Assembly (NCBI GenBank): GCA_015657735.1
Contig: SSSX01000739.1
Location: 1 to 10,710, forward strand
Direction: 5' to 3'
Source of the DNA: Zoogloeaceae bacterium
GTDB lineage: Bacteria > Pseudomonadota > Gammaproteobacteria > Burkholderiales > Rhodocyclaceae
DNA: 10,710 nt
Part shown: positions 1 through 6,276 of the stretch, piece after piece
Layout of the letters: every line of letters starts with the position of its first letter
How positions within the stretch are numbered: the first letter of the stretch is position 1
The notes under the pieces: model-generated
Seen by the model: only the letters and a program-made list of their open reading frames with translations
Database searches by the model: none
Told to the model about the DNA's origin: nothing
Program-made: the position numbers and the translations under genes

Positions 1-9
1 CTGGCCCGG

Positions 10-15
10 TATACT
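10..15 (+). promoter_or_regulatory. Putative -10 element of the hpnC operon
   Basis: TATACT matches the sigma-70 -10 consensus at five of six positions and lies 10 bases before the hpnC ATG. Transcription would be expected to start around position 21-22, giving a leader of only a few bases. No Shine-Dalgarno sequence is visible in the 25 bases before the ATG, which fits a leaderless or near-leaderless message. The -35 element would lie outside the window, so the promoter is only half visible. Confidence 0.45.
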
Positions 16-25
16 CCGCCCGCCC

Positions 26-856
26 ATGCCCGTCGACCACTACGAGAATTTTCCCGTCGCATCGTTTCTGCTGCCGGCGCACCTGCGCGAACCGGTGGAG
101 GCGATCTACGCCTTCGCGCGCTCGGCCGACGACATCGCCGACGAAGGCGACGCGCAGCCGGCCGCCCGCCTCGCCGGCCTCGACGCGTATCGCCGGGCGC
201 TGCACGCCATCGAGCACGGCAAACCGTGCGACGATCCGGCGCTGGCACCGATCTTCGAGCGCCTCGGCGACGCCATCCGCCGCTTCAAGCTGCCGCCGGG
301 CCTGTTCCGCGACCTCCTCGACGCCTTCAGCCAGGATGTCGTCAAGACCCGCTACGCCGACTTCGACGAACTGGCCGACTACTGCCGCCGCTCCGCCAAC
401 CCGGTCGGCCGCCTGCTGCTGCGCCTGTACCGCGCCGACAGCACCACCAACCTGCTGCTGTCGGACCGCATCTGCACCAGCCTGCAGCTCATCAACTTCT
501 GGCAGGACGTGGCCGTCGATTGGCGCAAGGACCGCATCTACCTGCCCCAGGCCGACATGGAACGCTTCGGCGTCAGCGCGGCCGACATCGTGCAGGGCGT
601 GCAGGGCGAGGTGACCCGCCCGTTCTCGGCGCTGATGGATTTCGAGATCCAGCGCGCCCGCACGATGATGCTCAACGGCGCGCCGCTGGCCCGCCGCCTG
701 CCCGGCCGCATCGGCTGGGAGCTGCGTCTGGTCGTGCAGGGCGGCCTCGCCGTGCTCGACAAGATCGAGGCGCACAGCTACGACGTCTTCCACCACCGGC
801 CGGCCCTCGGCCGGGCCGACTGGCTGCGCCTCGCCTGGCGCGCCCTGACCTGCTGA
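26..856 (+). CDS. hpnC: Squalene synthase HpnC (hydroxysqualene-forming)
   Basis: This 276-residue protein belongs to the trans-isoprenyl diphosphate synthase (squalene/phytoene synthase) family. In the known HpnCDE pathway HpnC converts presqualene diphosphate to hydroxysqualene with loss of diphosphate. The sequence shows the N-terminal HpnC signature VDHYENFPVAS, the first Asp-rich motif DDIADE (residues 35-40) and the second motif around NFWQDVAVD (N157, D161, D165), which bind Mg-diphosphate. KDRIYLP follows at about 168-174, as is usual in the family. Length is typical. The ATG at 26 is chosen because HpnC similarity begins almost at once; no ribosome binding site precedes it. It is the first gene of a tight operon, with hpnD starting five bases after its stop. 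It could be mistaken for a carotenoid phytoene synthase, but the adjacent hpnD and hpnE decide for squalene. Confidence 0.93.
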   Translation: MPVDHYENFPVASFLLPAHLREPVEAIYAFARSADDIADEGDAQPAARLAGLDAYRRALHAIEHGKPCDDPALAPIFERLGDAIRRFKLPPGLFRDLLDAFSQDVVKTRYADFDELADYCRRSANPVGRLLLRLYRADSTTNLLLSDRICTSLQLINFWQDVAVDWRKDRIYLPQADMERFGVSAADIVQGVQGEVTRPFSALMDFEIQRARTMMLNGAPLARRLPGRIGWELRLVVQGGLAVLDKIEAHSYDVFHHRPALGRADWLRLAWRALTC

Positions 857-861
857 ACCCC

Positions 862-1698
862 ATGACCGATCCGCACGCCTACTGCCAGGAAAAGGCCGCC
901 GCCAGCGGCTCCAGCTTCTACTACAGCTTCATGTTCCTGCCGCCCGAGCGGCGTCAGGCGATCACCGCGCTGTACGCCTTCTGCCGCGAGGTGGACGACG
1001 TGGTCGACGAATGCCACGACCTGCAGATCGCCCAGACCAAGCTCGACTGGTGGCGCACCCAGGTCGCGCTGATCTTCGACGGCGCCCCGCAGCATCCGGT
1101 CGGCCTGGCCCTGAAGGACGTCATCCGGCGCTTCAGCCTGCCCCGCGAGCAACTGCTCGAGATCATCGACGGCATGCAGATGGACCTGCTGCAGACCCGC
1201 TACCTCGACTGGAAGGCCCTCAACCTCTACTGCTACCGGGTCGCCAGCGTGGTCGGCCTGCTGTCGGCCGAGATCTTCGGCTACACCAACCGCCAGACTC
1301 TCAAATACGCCCACGACCTGGGCCTCGCCTTCCAGCTCACCAACATCATCCGCGACGTCGGCGAGGACGCCCGCCGCGGGCGCATCTACCTGCCCATCGA
1401 CGAGCTGCAGCGCTTCAACGTGCCGGCCCGGCAGCTCCTCGACGGCCAGTACTCCGACAGCTTCCGCGACATGATGGCCTTCCAGGCCGCGCGCGCGCGC
1501 CAGTTCTACGACCAGGCCTTCGCCCAGCTCCCGCCCGAGGACCGCAAGGCCCAGCGCCCCGGACTGATCATGGCCGCCATCTACCGCACCCTGCTCGACG
1601 AGATCGAGGCCGACGGCTTCCAGGTGCTCGACCGCCGCACCTCGCTGACCCCGCTGCGCAAGATCTGGCTCGCCGGCACCACCTGGCTGCGCGGATGA
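862..1698 (+). CDS. hpnD: Presqualene diphosphate synthase HpnD
   Basis: This 278-residue squalene/phytoene synthase family protein should condense two farnesyl diphosphates into presqualene diphosphate, the first step of the HpnDCE route. It carries the Asp-rich motif DDVVDE (residues 45-50) and the second motif NIIRDVGED (161-169), where D165 and D169 are the Mg-binding pair, followed by RRGRIYLP. The motif QTRYLDW lies at about 111-117. The reading frame stays open far upstream inside hpnC, but the ATG at 862 is chosen because family similarity (YCQEKAAASGSSFYYSF) starts right there and the gap from the hpnC stop is only five bases. No strong ribosome binding site is visible, so translation is probably coupled to hpnC. 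Its stop overlaps the hpnE start in an ATGA. It is more canonical in its second motif than HpnC, which supports the division of labour between the two paralogues. Confidence 0.94.
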   Translation: MTDPHAYCQEKAAASGSSFYYSFMFLPPERRQAITALYAFCREVDDVVDECHDLQIAQTKLDWWRTQVALIFDGAPQHPVGLALKDVIRRFSLPREQLLEIIDGMQMDLLQTRYLDWKALNLYCYRVASVVGLLSAEIFGYTNRQTLKYAHDLGLAFQLTNIIRDVGEDARRGRIYLPIDELQRFNVPARQLLDGQYSDSFRDMMAFQAARARQFYDQAFAQLPPEDRKAQRPGLIMAAIYRTLLDEIEADGFQVLDRRTSLTPLRKIWLAGTTWLRG

Positions 1699-3029
1699 AG
1701 CCCGAGCTGGCCGTCATCGGCGGCGGCTACGCCGGCTTTGCGGCAGCCGTCACGCTGGCCCGCAGCGGCGCCCGGGTCACGCTGTTCGAAGCCTCGCGGA
1801 CCCTCGGCGGACGGGCACGGGTCGTCGAAAAAGACGGCCACCGGGTCGACAACGGCCAGCACATCCTGCTCGGCGCCTACTCCGAAACCCTGCGCCTGCT
1901 GCGCCTGGTCGGCGTCCGCCCGGGCGTGCTCGACACCCGCCGGCTGGCCCTGATCTACCCCGGCGCCGCCGACCCCTGCGAACTGCGCGCCGCCGCCCTG
2001 CCCGCCCCGCTGCACCTCGCCGTCGGCCTGCTGCGCGCGCGCGGCCTCGACTGGGCCGACAAGCTGGCGATGGTGCGCCTGCTGCGGCGCCTCAAGCGCG
2101 ACCGCTTCCGCGTCGCGCCCGACCGCCCGGTCGCCGCGCTGCTGGCCGAAACCGGCCAGACCGCCAGGCTCTCGCGGCTGATCTGGGAGCCGCTGTGCGT
2201 GGCGGCCCTCAACACGCCGGTCGCCGCTGCCTCGGCGCAGGTCTTCGCCCACGTGCTGCGCGACAGCCTGGCCGCGGGCGCCTCGGCCTCCGACCTGCTG
2301 CTGCCGAAGGTCGACCTCTCCGAACTGTTCCCGGTGCCCGCCTCCCGCTGGCTCGCCATGCGCGGCCACGCCGTGCGCACCAGCGAACCGATCCGCGCCA
2401 TCGAAGCAACCGGCGACGGCGGCTACCGCCTCGACGGCGACCCCTGGCACACCCGCTACGACCACGTGGTGATCGCCACCGCGCCCTACCACGTGGCCCC
2501 GCTGGTCGGAGCGCTGCCGGCGCTGGCCGGCCTCGTCGAACAGCTCGCCGCCCTCCGCCACGAACCCATCGTCACCGCCTGGCTGGCCTTCGACGGCCCG
2601 CTCGCCTTCCCGGCGCCGATGATCGGCATGAGCGGCGGCTACGGTCAGTGGGCCTTCGACCGCGCCGCCCTCGGCGGGCCGGACGGACTGGTCGGCGTCG
2701 TCATCAGCGCCAGCGGCGCCCACCGGCAGATTTCCGGCGACGCGCTGGAAATCGCCCTGCTCGGCGAACTGCAGGCCATTCTCGGCCCGCTGCCGGCGCT
2801 GAAATGGGCACAGATCATCACCGAGAAGCGCGCCACCTTCGCCTGTACCCCTGGCGTCCGGCGCCCGACCGGCGCCACGCCGGAACCCGGCATCTGGCTG
2901 GCCGGCGACTACGTCGCCTCGGATTACCCGGCGACGCTCGAATCCGCGGTGCAAAGCGGTGTCGCCGCCGCCCGCGGCATCCTGCAGCGCTGCGGGCTGA
3001 AGGAAAATTCGCTGTTCCGGATCGACTGA
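1695..3029 (+). CDS. hpnE: Hydroxysqualene dehydroxylase HpnE (FAD-dependent)
   Basis: This 444-residue flavoprotein of the amine oxidase / phytoene desaturase superfamily should reduce hydroxysqualene to squalene, the last step before hopanoid cyclisation. It begins with a Rossmann FAD-binding motif, VIGGGYAGFAAA (residues 7-18), followed by the acidic FE at the end of the second strand (31-32) and the LGGRA motif (38-41). DNGQHILLGAY (52-62) is typical of HpnE. The C-terminal FAD contact IWLAGDYV with GD at 404-405 is followed by PATLESAVQSG. The start is an ATGA overlap with the hpnD stop, indicating translational coupling. No signal peptide is seen. CrtI-type desaturases are the main alternative, but the hpnCD context and DNGQH motif favour HpnE. 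The gene ends 21 bases before an AT-rich inverted repeat and converges on the ABC ATPase gene. Confidence 0.93.
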   Translation: MKPELAVIGGGYAGFAAAVTLARSGARVTLFEASRTLGGRARVVEKDGHRVDNGQHILLGAYSETLRLLRLVGVRPGVLDTRRLALIYPGAADPCELRAAALPAPLHLAVGLLRARGLDWADKLAMVRLLRRLKRDRFRVAPDRPVAALLAETGQTARLSRLIWEPLCVAALNTPVAAASAQVFAHVLRDSLAAGASASDLLLPKVDLSELFPVPASRWLAMRGHAVRTSEPIRAIEATGDGGYRLDGDPWHTRYDHVVIATAPYHVAPLVGALPALAGLVEQLAALRHEPIVTAWLAFDGPLAFPAPMIGMSGGYGQWAFDRAALGGPDGLVGVVISASGAHRQISGDALEIALLGELQAILGPLPALKWAQIITEKRATFACTPGVRRPTGATPEPGIWLAGDYVASDYPATLESAVQSGVAAARGILQRCGLKENSLFRID

Positions 3030-3050
3030 ACGCCCGCGCTCACTCGCTCT

Positions 3051-3087
3051 AAATCAGCAACAATCCGAACTTCATTGTTGCTGATTT
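3051..3087. terminator. AT-rich 14-bp perfect inverted repeat, likely bidirectional terminator
   Basis: AAATCAGCAACAAT at 3051-3064 is followed, after a 9-base loop, by its exact reverse complement at 3074-3087. It lies between the convergent ends of hpnE and the ABC ATPase gene, where a shared terminator is expected. The stem is AT-rich (5 of 14 pairs are G:C) and neither strand has a clear U-tract beyond the T residues of the stem itself. A classical intrinsic terminator is therefore not certain; a protein-binding palindrome is the alternative. Confidence 0.55.
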
Positions 3088-3095
3088 TGCAACAA
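3075..3095. repeat. Second, mutually exclusive inverted repeat
   Basis: TTGTTGC (3075-3081) and GCAACAA (3089-3095) are perfect 7-bp arms separated by 7 bases. The left arm lies inside the right arm of the 14-bp inverted repeat, so the two hairpins cannot form together. The right arm runs into ATCAG, making a permuted third copy of the same repeat words (AATCAG and GCAACAA) that overlaps the ABC ATPase stop codon. The arms are exact; any function is unknown. Confidence 0.5.
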
Positions 3096-3096
3096 A

Positions 3097-3801
3097 TCAG
3101 CCCACCAGCCGGCCCGCCGCCAGCCGCAGCGTCCGCTTGCAGCGGGCCGCCAGCGCCGCGTCGTGGGTCACCAGCACCAGCGTCGTGCCCGACTCGGCGT
3201 TGAGCGAGAACATCAGCTCGATCACCGCCTCGCCGGTCGCCACGTCCAGATTGCCGGTCGGCTCGTCGGCGAGCACCAGCGCCGGACGCGGCGCGAAGGC
3301 GCGGGCGACCGCCACCCGCTGCTGCTCGCCACCCGACAGCTGGCGCGGATAGTGCCCGAGCCGCCCCGACAGCCCGACCCGGCCGAGCCACGCCTCGGCT
3401 TCCTGACGCGCGTCGCGGCGACCGGCCAGCTCGAGCGGCAACATCACGTTTTCGACGGCGGTCAGCGCCGGCAGCAGCTGGAAGGACTGGAACACGAAGC
3501 CGACGCAGGCGCCGCGCAGCGCCGCCCGGCCATCCTCGTCGAGCGCGAAGAGATCCTGCCCGCGGATGCGCACCTCGCCGTCGGACGGCGCATCCAGCCC
3601 GGCCAGCAGGCCGAGCAGCGTGGATTTGCCCGAACCCGAGGCGCCGACGATGGCCACCGCCTCGCCGGCTTCGATGGAGAACGACACATCGTCGAGGATG
3701 CGCAGCTCGGCGCCCGCGTCGGACGCCACACGCCGGCTGAGCCGGCTCACCGCGACGACCGGCGTCGGGGACGAAAAAGGGGTTTCGCTTGTATTCGGCA
3801 T
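3097..3801 (-). CDS. ABC transporter ATP-binding protein, YbbA/LolD/MacB-type
   Basis: This 234-residue cytoplasmic ATPase has a complete nucleotide-binding domain: Walker A GASGSGKST (residues 53-61), Q-loop FQSFQLLP (Q105), signature LSGGEQQR (155-162), Walker B ALVLADE (174-180) followed by PTGNLD, and the H-loop histidine in VTHD (H213). The sequence style and length match the LolD/MacB/YbbA group, which pairs with FtsX-like permeases to move lipids, lipoproteins or other envelope substrates rather than doing conventional import. No permease is in the window, so the substrate is unknown. The ATG at 3801 is chosen over an in-frame TTG at 3828. It gives a normal family length, and a good promoter match at 3841-3869 would place the transcript start about 33 bases upstream. 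It lies downstream of guaB on the same strand, separated by a hairpin, and is probably transcribed independently. Confidence 0.87.
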   Translation of the reverse strand: MPNTSETPFSSPTPVVAVSRLSRRVASDAGAELRILDDVSFSIEAGEAVAIVGASGSGKSTLLGLLAGLDAPSDGEVRIRGQDLFALDEDGRAALRGACVGFVFQSFQLLPALTAVENVMLPLELAGRRDARQEAEAWLGRVGLSGRLGHYPRQLSGGEQQRVAVARAFAPRPALVLADEPTGNLDVATGEAVIELMFSLNAESGTTLVLVTHDAALAARCKRTLRLAAGRLVG

Positions 3802-3840
3802 GAAGGAGTGGATACCCGGCGAGCGCAAGAGGTTCCGCCG

Positions 3841-3869
3841 ATTATCCGGCCGGCGCCCCCCGCCGTGAA
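3841..3869 (-). promoter_or_regulatory. Putative sigma-70 promoter of the ABC ATPase gene
   Basis: On the minus strand TTCACG (plus 3864-3869) and GATAAT (plus 3841-3846) are separated by exactly 17 bases. They match the -35 and -10 consensus at four and five of six positions. The start site would fall near 3834, which suits the ATG at 3801. The element sits just after the hairpin that follows guaB, suggesting the ATPase gene has its own promoter. It is a motif match only. Confidence 0.45.
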
Positions 3870-3876
3870 CGCACGA

Positions 3877-3896
3877 AGGCAGCCTTGCGGCTGCCT
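3877..3896 (-). terminator. Hairpin downstream of guaB
   Basis: AGGCAGCC (3877-3884) and GGCTGCCT (3889-3896) form an 8-bp GC-rich perfect stem with a 4-base loop, starting 25 bases past the guaB stop on the minus strand. The bases following the stem on that strand are TCGTGCG, so the U-tract is poor. It resembles a decayed or weak intrinsic terminator for guaB. Read-through into the ABC ATPase gene is possible. Confidence 0.5.
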
Positions 3897-3921
3897 CCGG
3901 AAAAACGTGGCGCGACGGACG

Positions 3922-5382
3922 TCAATCCACGTGGTAGTTCGGCGCTTCCTTGGTGATCTGCACGTCGTGGACGTGCGACTCGCGGATGCCCGCCGAGGTG
4001 ATCTCGACGAACTCGGCGCGGGTGCGCATGTCGTCGATGGTCGCGCAGCCCACGTAGCCCATCGACGCGCGCAGGCCACCCATCAGCTGGTGGATCACCG
4101 CGGTGACCGGGCCCTTGTAGGGCACGCGACCTTCGATGCCTTCCGGCACCAGCTTGTCGACGTTGCCTTCGTTGTCCTGGAAGTAGCGGTCGGCGGCGCC
4201 CTGCTGCATCGCCCCGAGCGAACCCATGCCCCGGTAGGACTTGTAGGAACGGCCCTGGAACAGCACGGTCTCGCCCGGCGCTTCCTCGGTGCCGGCGAAC
4301 AGGCCGCCGAGCATCACCGCGTTGGCACCGGCGGCGATGGCCTTGGAGATGTCGCCGGAGTAGCGGATGCCGCCGTCGGCGATCATCGGCACGCCGGAGC
4401 CGGCGAGCGCCGTGGAGACGTTGTCGACCGCGGTGATCTGCGGCACGCCGACGCCGGCGACGATGCGCGTGGTGCAGATCGAGCCGGGGCCGATGCCGAC
4501 CTTGACGCCGTCGGCGCCGCAATCGACCAGCGCCCGGGCCGCCGCGGCGGTGGCGATGTTGCCGCCGATGACCTCGACCTGCGGGAAGTTCTTCTTGACC
4601 CAGTTCACGCGGTCGAGCACGCCCTGCGAATGACCGTGGGCGGTGTCGACGACGATCAGGTCGACGCCGGCCTCGGCGAGCAGCGTAGCCCGTTCCTCGG
4701 TGCCGGCGCCCACGCCGATCGCCGCGCCGACGCGCAGGCGGCCGAGGTCGTCCTTGGCGGCGAGCGGGTGCTCGGTGGACTTCATCATGTCCTTGACGGT
4801 GATGAGGCCGGCCAGCCCGCCGGTTTCGTTGAGCACCAGCACCCGCTCGAGGCGGTGCTTGTGCATCAGCGCGCGGGCTTCGTCGAGACTGGTGCCTTCG
4901 CGGACGGTGACCAGGCGGGCCTGGGGCGTCATGATCGCCGCCACCGGCTGGTCGAGATTGGTCTCGAAGCGGGTGTCCCGGTTGGTGACGATGCCGATCA
5001 CCTTGTCGCCTTCCACCACCGGCAGGCCGGAGAACTTGTGGGTGCGGGTCAGGGTCAACACTTCGCGGACCGTCATGGTCGGCGGAATGGTGATCGGATC
5101 CTTGAGGATGCCCGATTCGAAGCGTTTTACCTTGGCCACTTCGGCCGCCTGCTGCTGCGCGGTGAGGTTCTTGTGAACGATACCGATCCCGCCTTCCTGG
5201 GCGAGTGCGATGGCAAGACGTGCTTCGGTGACGGTGTCCATGGCAGCGGACACCAGCGGAATGTTCAGGGTAATGTTGCGCGTGAGTTTCGTCTGGAGGC
5301 TGACGTCGCGCGGGAGAACGCTGGAATGGGCCGGGATGAGAAGGACGTCGTCGAACGTCAGCGCCTTCTGGATCACTCGCAT
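3922..5382 (-). CDS. guaB: Inosine-5'-monophosphate dehydrogenase
   Basis: This 486-residue protein oxidises IMP to XMP with NAD+, the committed step of GMP synthesis. It is full length for bacterial IMPDH and begins with the typical MRVIQKALTFDDVLLIPAHS. A tandem CBS (Bateman) domain lies at about 93-205, inserted in the TIM barrel. The catalytic loop GIGPGSICTTR carries the nucleophile C303. IMP-phosphate-binding stretches IADGGIRYSGDI (334-345) and AVMLGGLFAG (355-364) are present, as is the flap segment EGIEGRVPYKG (414-424). The frame is open upstream, but the ATG at 5382 is chosen on family N-terminus and an AGGGA-type ribosome binding site about ten bases before it. A strong promoter match lies immediately upstream. 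guaA (GMP synthase), which often follows guaB in an operon, is not next to it here. Confidence 0.97.
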   Translation of the reverse strand: MRVIQKALTFDDVLLIPAHSSVLPRDVSLQTKLTRNITLNIPLVSAAMDTVTEARLAIALAQEGGIGIVHKNLTAQQQAAEVAKVKRFESGILKDPITIPPTMTVREVLTLTRTHKFSGLPVVEGDKVIGIVTNRDTRFETNLDQPVAAIMTPQARLVTVREGTSLDEARALMHKHRLERVLVLNETGGLAGLITVKDMMKSTEHPLAAKDDLGRLRVGAAIGVGAGTEERATLLAEAGVDLIVVDTAHGHSQGVLDRVNWVKKNFPQVEVIGGNIATAAAARALVDCGADGVKVGIGPGSICTTRIVAGVGVPQITAVDNVSTALAGSGVPMIADGGIRYSGDISKAIAAGANAVMLGGLFAGTEEAPGETVLFQGRSYKSYRGMGSLGAMQQGAADRYFQDNEGNVDKLVPEGIEGRVPYKGPVTAVIHQLMGGLRASMGYVGCATIDDMRTRAEFVEITSAGIRESHVHDVQITKEAPNYHVD

Positions 5383-5385
5383 GGC

Positions 5386-5414
5386 TTTAATCCCTTGAAT
5401 CAAATCCGTATTAT
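5386..5414 (+). promoter_or_regulatory. Putative promoter of the DUF4124 gene, overlapping the guaB promoter
   Basis: TATTAT (5409-5414) matches the -10 consensus at five of six positions and is preceded, 17 bases upstream, by a weak -35 match TTTAAT (5386-5391). It shares almost all its -10 bases with the TATAAT of guaB on the other strand, because GTATTATAC is a near-perfect palindrome. The predicted start near 5421 leaves a leader of about 43 bases before the ATG at 5464. Confidence 0.4.
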
Positions 5415-5438
5415 ACGTAGCTCGCCGCGTTGCGGCAA
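5410..5438 (-). promoter_or_regulatory. Putative sigma-70 promoter of guaB
   Basis: Reading the minus strand, TTGCCG (plus 5433-5438) and a perfect TATAAT (plus 5410-5415) are separated by 17 bases. The transcript would start near 5403, giving a leader of about 20 bases with the AAGGGA ribosome binding site. A 13-base inverted repeat, GCCGC-GTT-GCGGC (plus 5424-5436), overlaps the -35 and spacer and could be an operator. That last point is inference from position alone. Confidence 0.6.
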
Positions 5439-5463
5439 AAGCTTTGTCCAACTGGAGTCTTCG

Positions 5464-5925
5464 ATGTTCCGCAATCTTTTCGTTGTGCTGCTGGTGTGCG
5501 CCGGCCAGGCCGCCTTCGCCCAGGGCATTTACAGCTGGAAAGATGCCAGTGGCCGGGTGTATTACTCCGACAACCCACCGCCCGACGCGAAGGTCCGCAC
5601 CCTCCGCCAGACGCCCCTCGCACCGGCCCGGCCGGCCGCCGACAGCGCCGGACAAACCGCGCCGAGCTACGCCGAGAAGGATCTGGCCTTCCGCCAGCGC
5701 CGCGCCGAGGCCGCCGAGGCCGAGGACAAGGCGCGCAAGCAGCAGGCCGCCGACGAAATCCGCCAGCGCGAATGCACCGACAACCGCCGCCAGCTGGCGG
5801 CCCTCGAGAGCGGCCAGCGGATGCAGCGCTTCGACGCCAACGGCGAGCGCGTCATCCTCGACGACGACGAGCGCGCCGCCGAGACCGAACGCACCCGCGC
5901 CGCCGTCGAGCGCGCCTGCAAGTAG
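5464..5925 (+). CDS. Secreted DUF4124 domain-containing protein
   Basis: This 153-residue protein of unknown function begins with a clear Sec signal peptide (MFRNLFVVLLVCAGQAAFA, cleavage predicted after residue 19), so it is probably periplasmic. The DUF4124 core IYSWKDASGRVYYSDNPPP lies at 22-40, right after the signal. A Pro/Ala-rich linker (about 51-65) leads to a charged, helical Glu/Ala/Arg/Gln-rich region (about 70-115) that may form a coiled coil. Two cysteines, C104 and C152, are the only ones in the mature protein and could form a disulphide. The ATG at 5464 is supported by GGAG at 5454-5457 and the signal peptide; the open frame far upstream is a shadow of guaB. It is divergent from guaB and convergent with rnfH, whose stop is 15 bases away. 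DUF4124 proteins are common in beta- and gammaproteobacteria, but I know of no established function. Confidence 0.85.
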   Translation: MFRNLFVVLLVCAGQAAFAQGIYSWKDASGRVYYSDNPPPDAKVRTLRQTPLAPARPAADSAGQTAPSYAEKDLAFRQRRAEAAEAEDKARKQQAADEIRQRECTDNRRQLAALESGQRMQRFDANGERVILDDDERAAETERTRAAVERACK

Positions 5926-5940
5926 GCGCGCCGGCCGCAA

Positions 5941-6270
5941 CTAGGCGGCGCCCTCCTCGGCCGGTCCGCCACCTTTCTTCATGACCTTGCCTTCCTCGGC
6001 ACGCTTGCGGCGCACCTCCTTCGGGTCGGCGATCAGCGGGCGGTAGATCTCGATCCGGTCGCGGTCGCGCAGCACCGCGTCAGCCTTCACCAGCTTGGCG
6101 AAAATGCCCAGCTTGTTGGTCTTGGCGAGATCGATCTCGGGGTGCTTCTGCAGCAGGCCCGAGGCGTCGATGGCGCGCTGGACGGTGCTCCCGGCCGGCA
6201 GCTTGAGGTGCACGATCTCCTGCCGATCGCGCTGCGCGTAGCAGACTTCGATGTTGATGGAATCCGACAT
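5941..6270 (-). CDS. rnfH: RnfH/RatB family ubiquitin-like protein (UPF0125)
   Basis: This 109-residue protein is a member of the RnfH (UPF0125) family, a small beta-grasp, ubiquitin-like fold. The signature GIFAKLVKADAVLRDRDRIE (55-74) followed by IYRPLIADPKEVRRKRA (75-91) is well conserved. The C-terminal tail (about 92-109), rich in Lys, Gly and Glu, looks disordered. E. coli knows this gene as ratB/yfjF, downstream of ratA; its biochemical role is unsettled. No rnf electron-transport genes are nearby, so the name should not be read as a link to Rnf. It starts six bases after the ratA stop, so the two are cotranscribed. The ribosome binding site (GGAAAGAG) is weak and overlaps the end of ratA, suggesting coupled translation. 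Confidence 0.9.
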   Translation of the reverse strand: MSDSINIEVCYAQRDRQEIVHLKLPAGSTVQRAIDASGLLQKHPEIDLAKTNKLGIFAKLVKADAVLRDRDRIEIYRPLIADPKEVRRKRAEEGKVMKKGGGPAEEGAA

Positions 6271-6276
6271 TGCGGT

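Noticed and set aside
1581..2954. Long minus-strand open frame (457 codons) opposite hpnE
   Set aside because: It mirrors hpnE, has low-complexity Gly/Arg/Gln/Val-rich content and no recognisable domain. Long antisense frames are expected in such GC-rich DNA.
3802..3828. TTG start at 3828 for the ABC ATPase
   Set aside because: It adds nine residues with no family similarity and would leave a leader of only about six bases from the predicted promoter. The ATG at 3801 is preferred, though not proven.
3163..5463. Long plus-strand open frame running into the DUF4124 gene
   Set aside because: It lies antisense to the ABC ATPase and guaB, is rich in His/Arg/Asp/Gly shadow sequence, and the real gene starts at 5464 with its own ribosome binding site and signal peptide.
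5383..5940. Upstream extension of guaB to 5940
   Set aside because: The extension is antisense to the DUF4124 gene and has no IMPDH similarity. The ATG at 5382 matches the family N-terminus and has promoter and ribosome binding site upstream.
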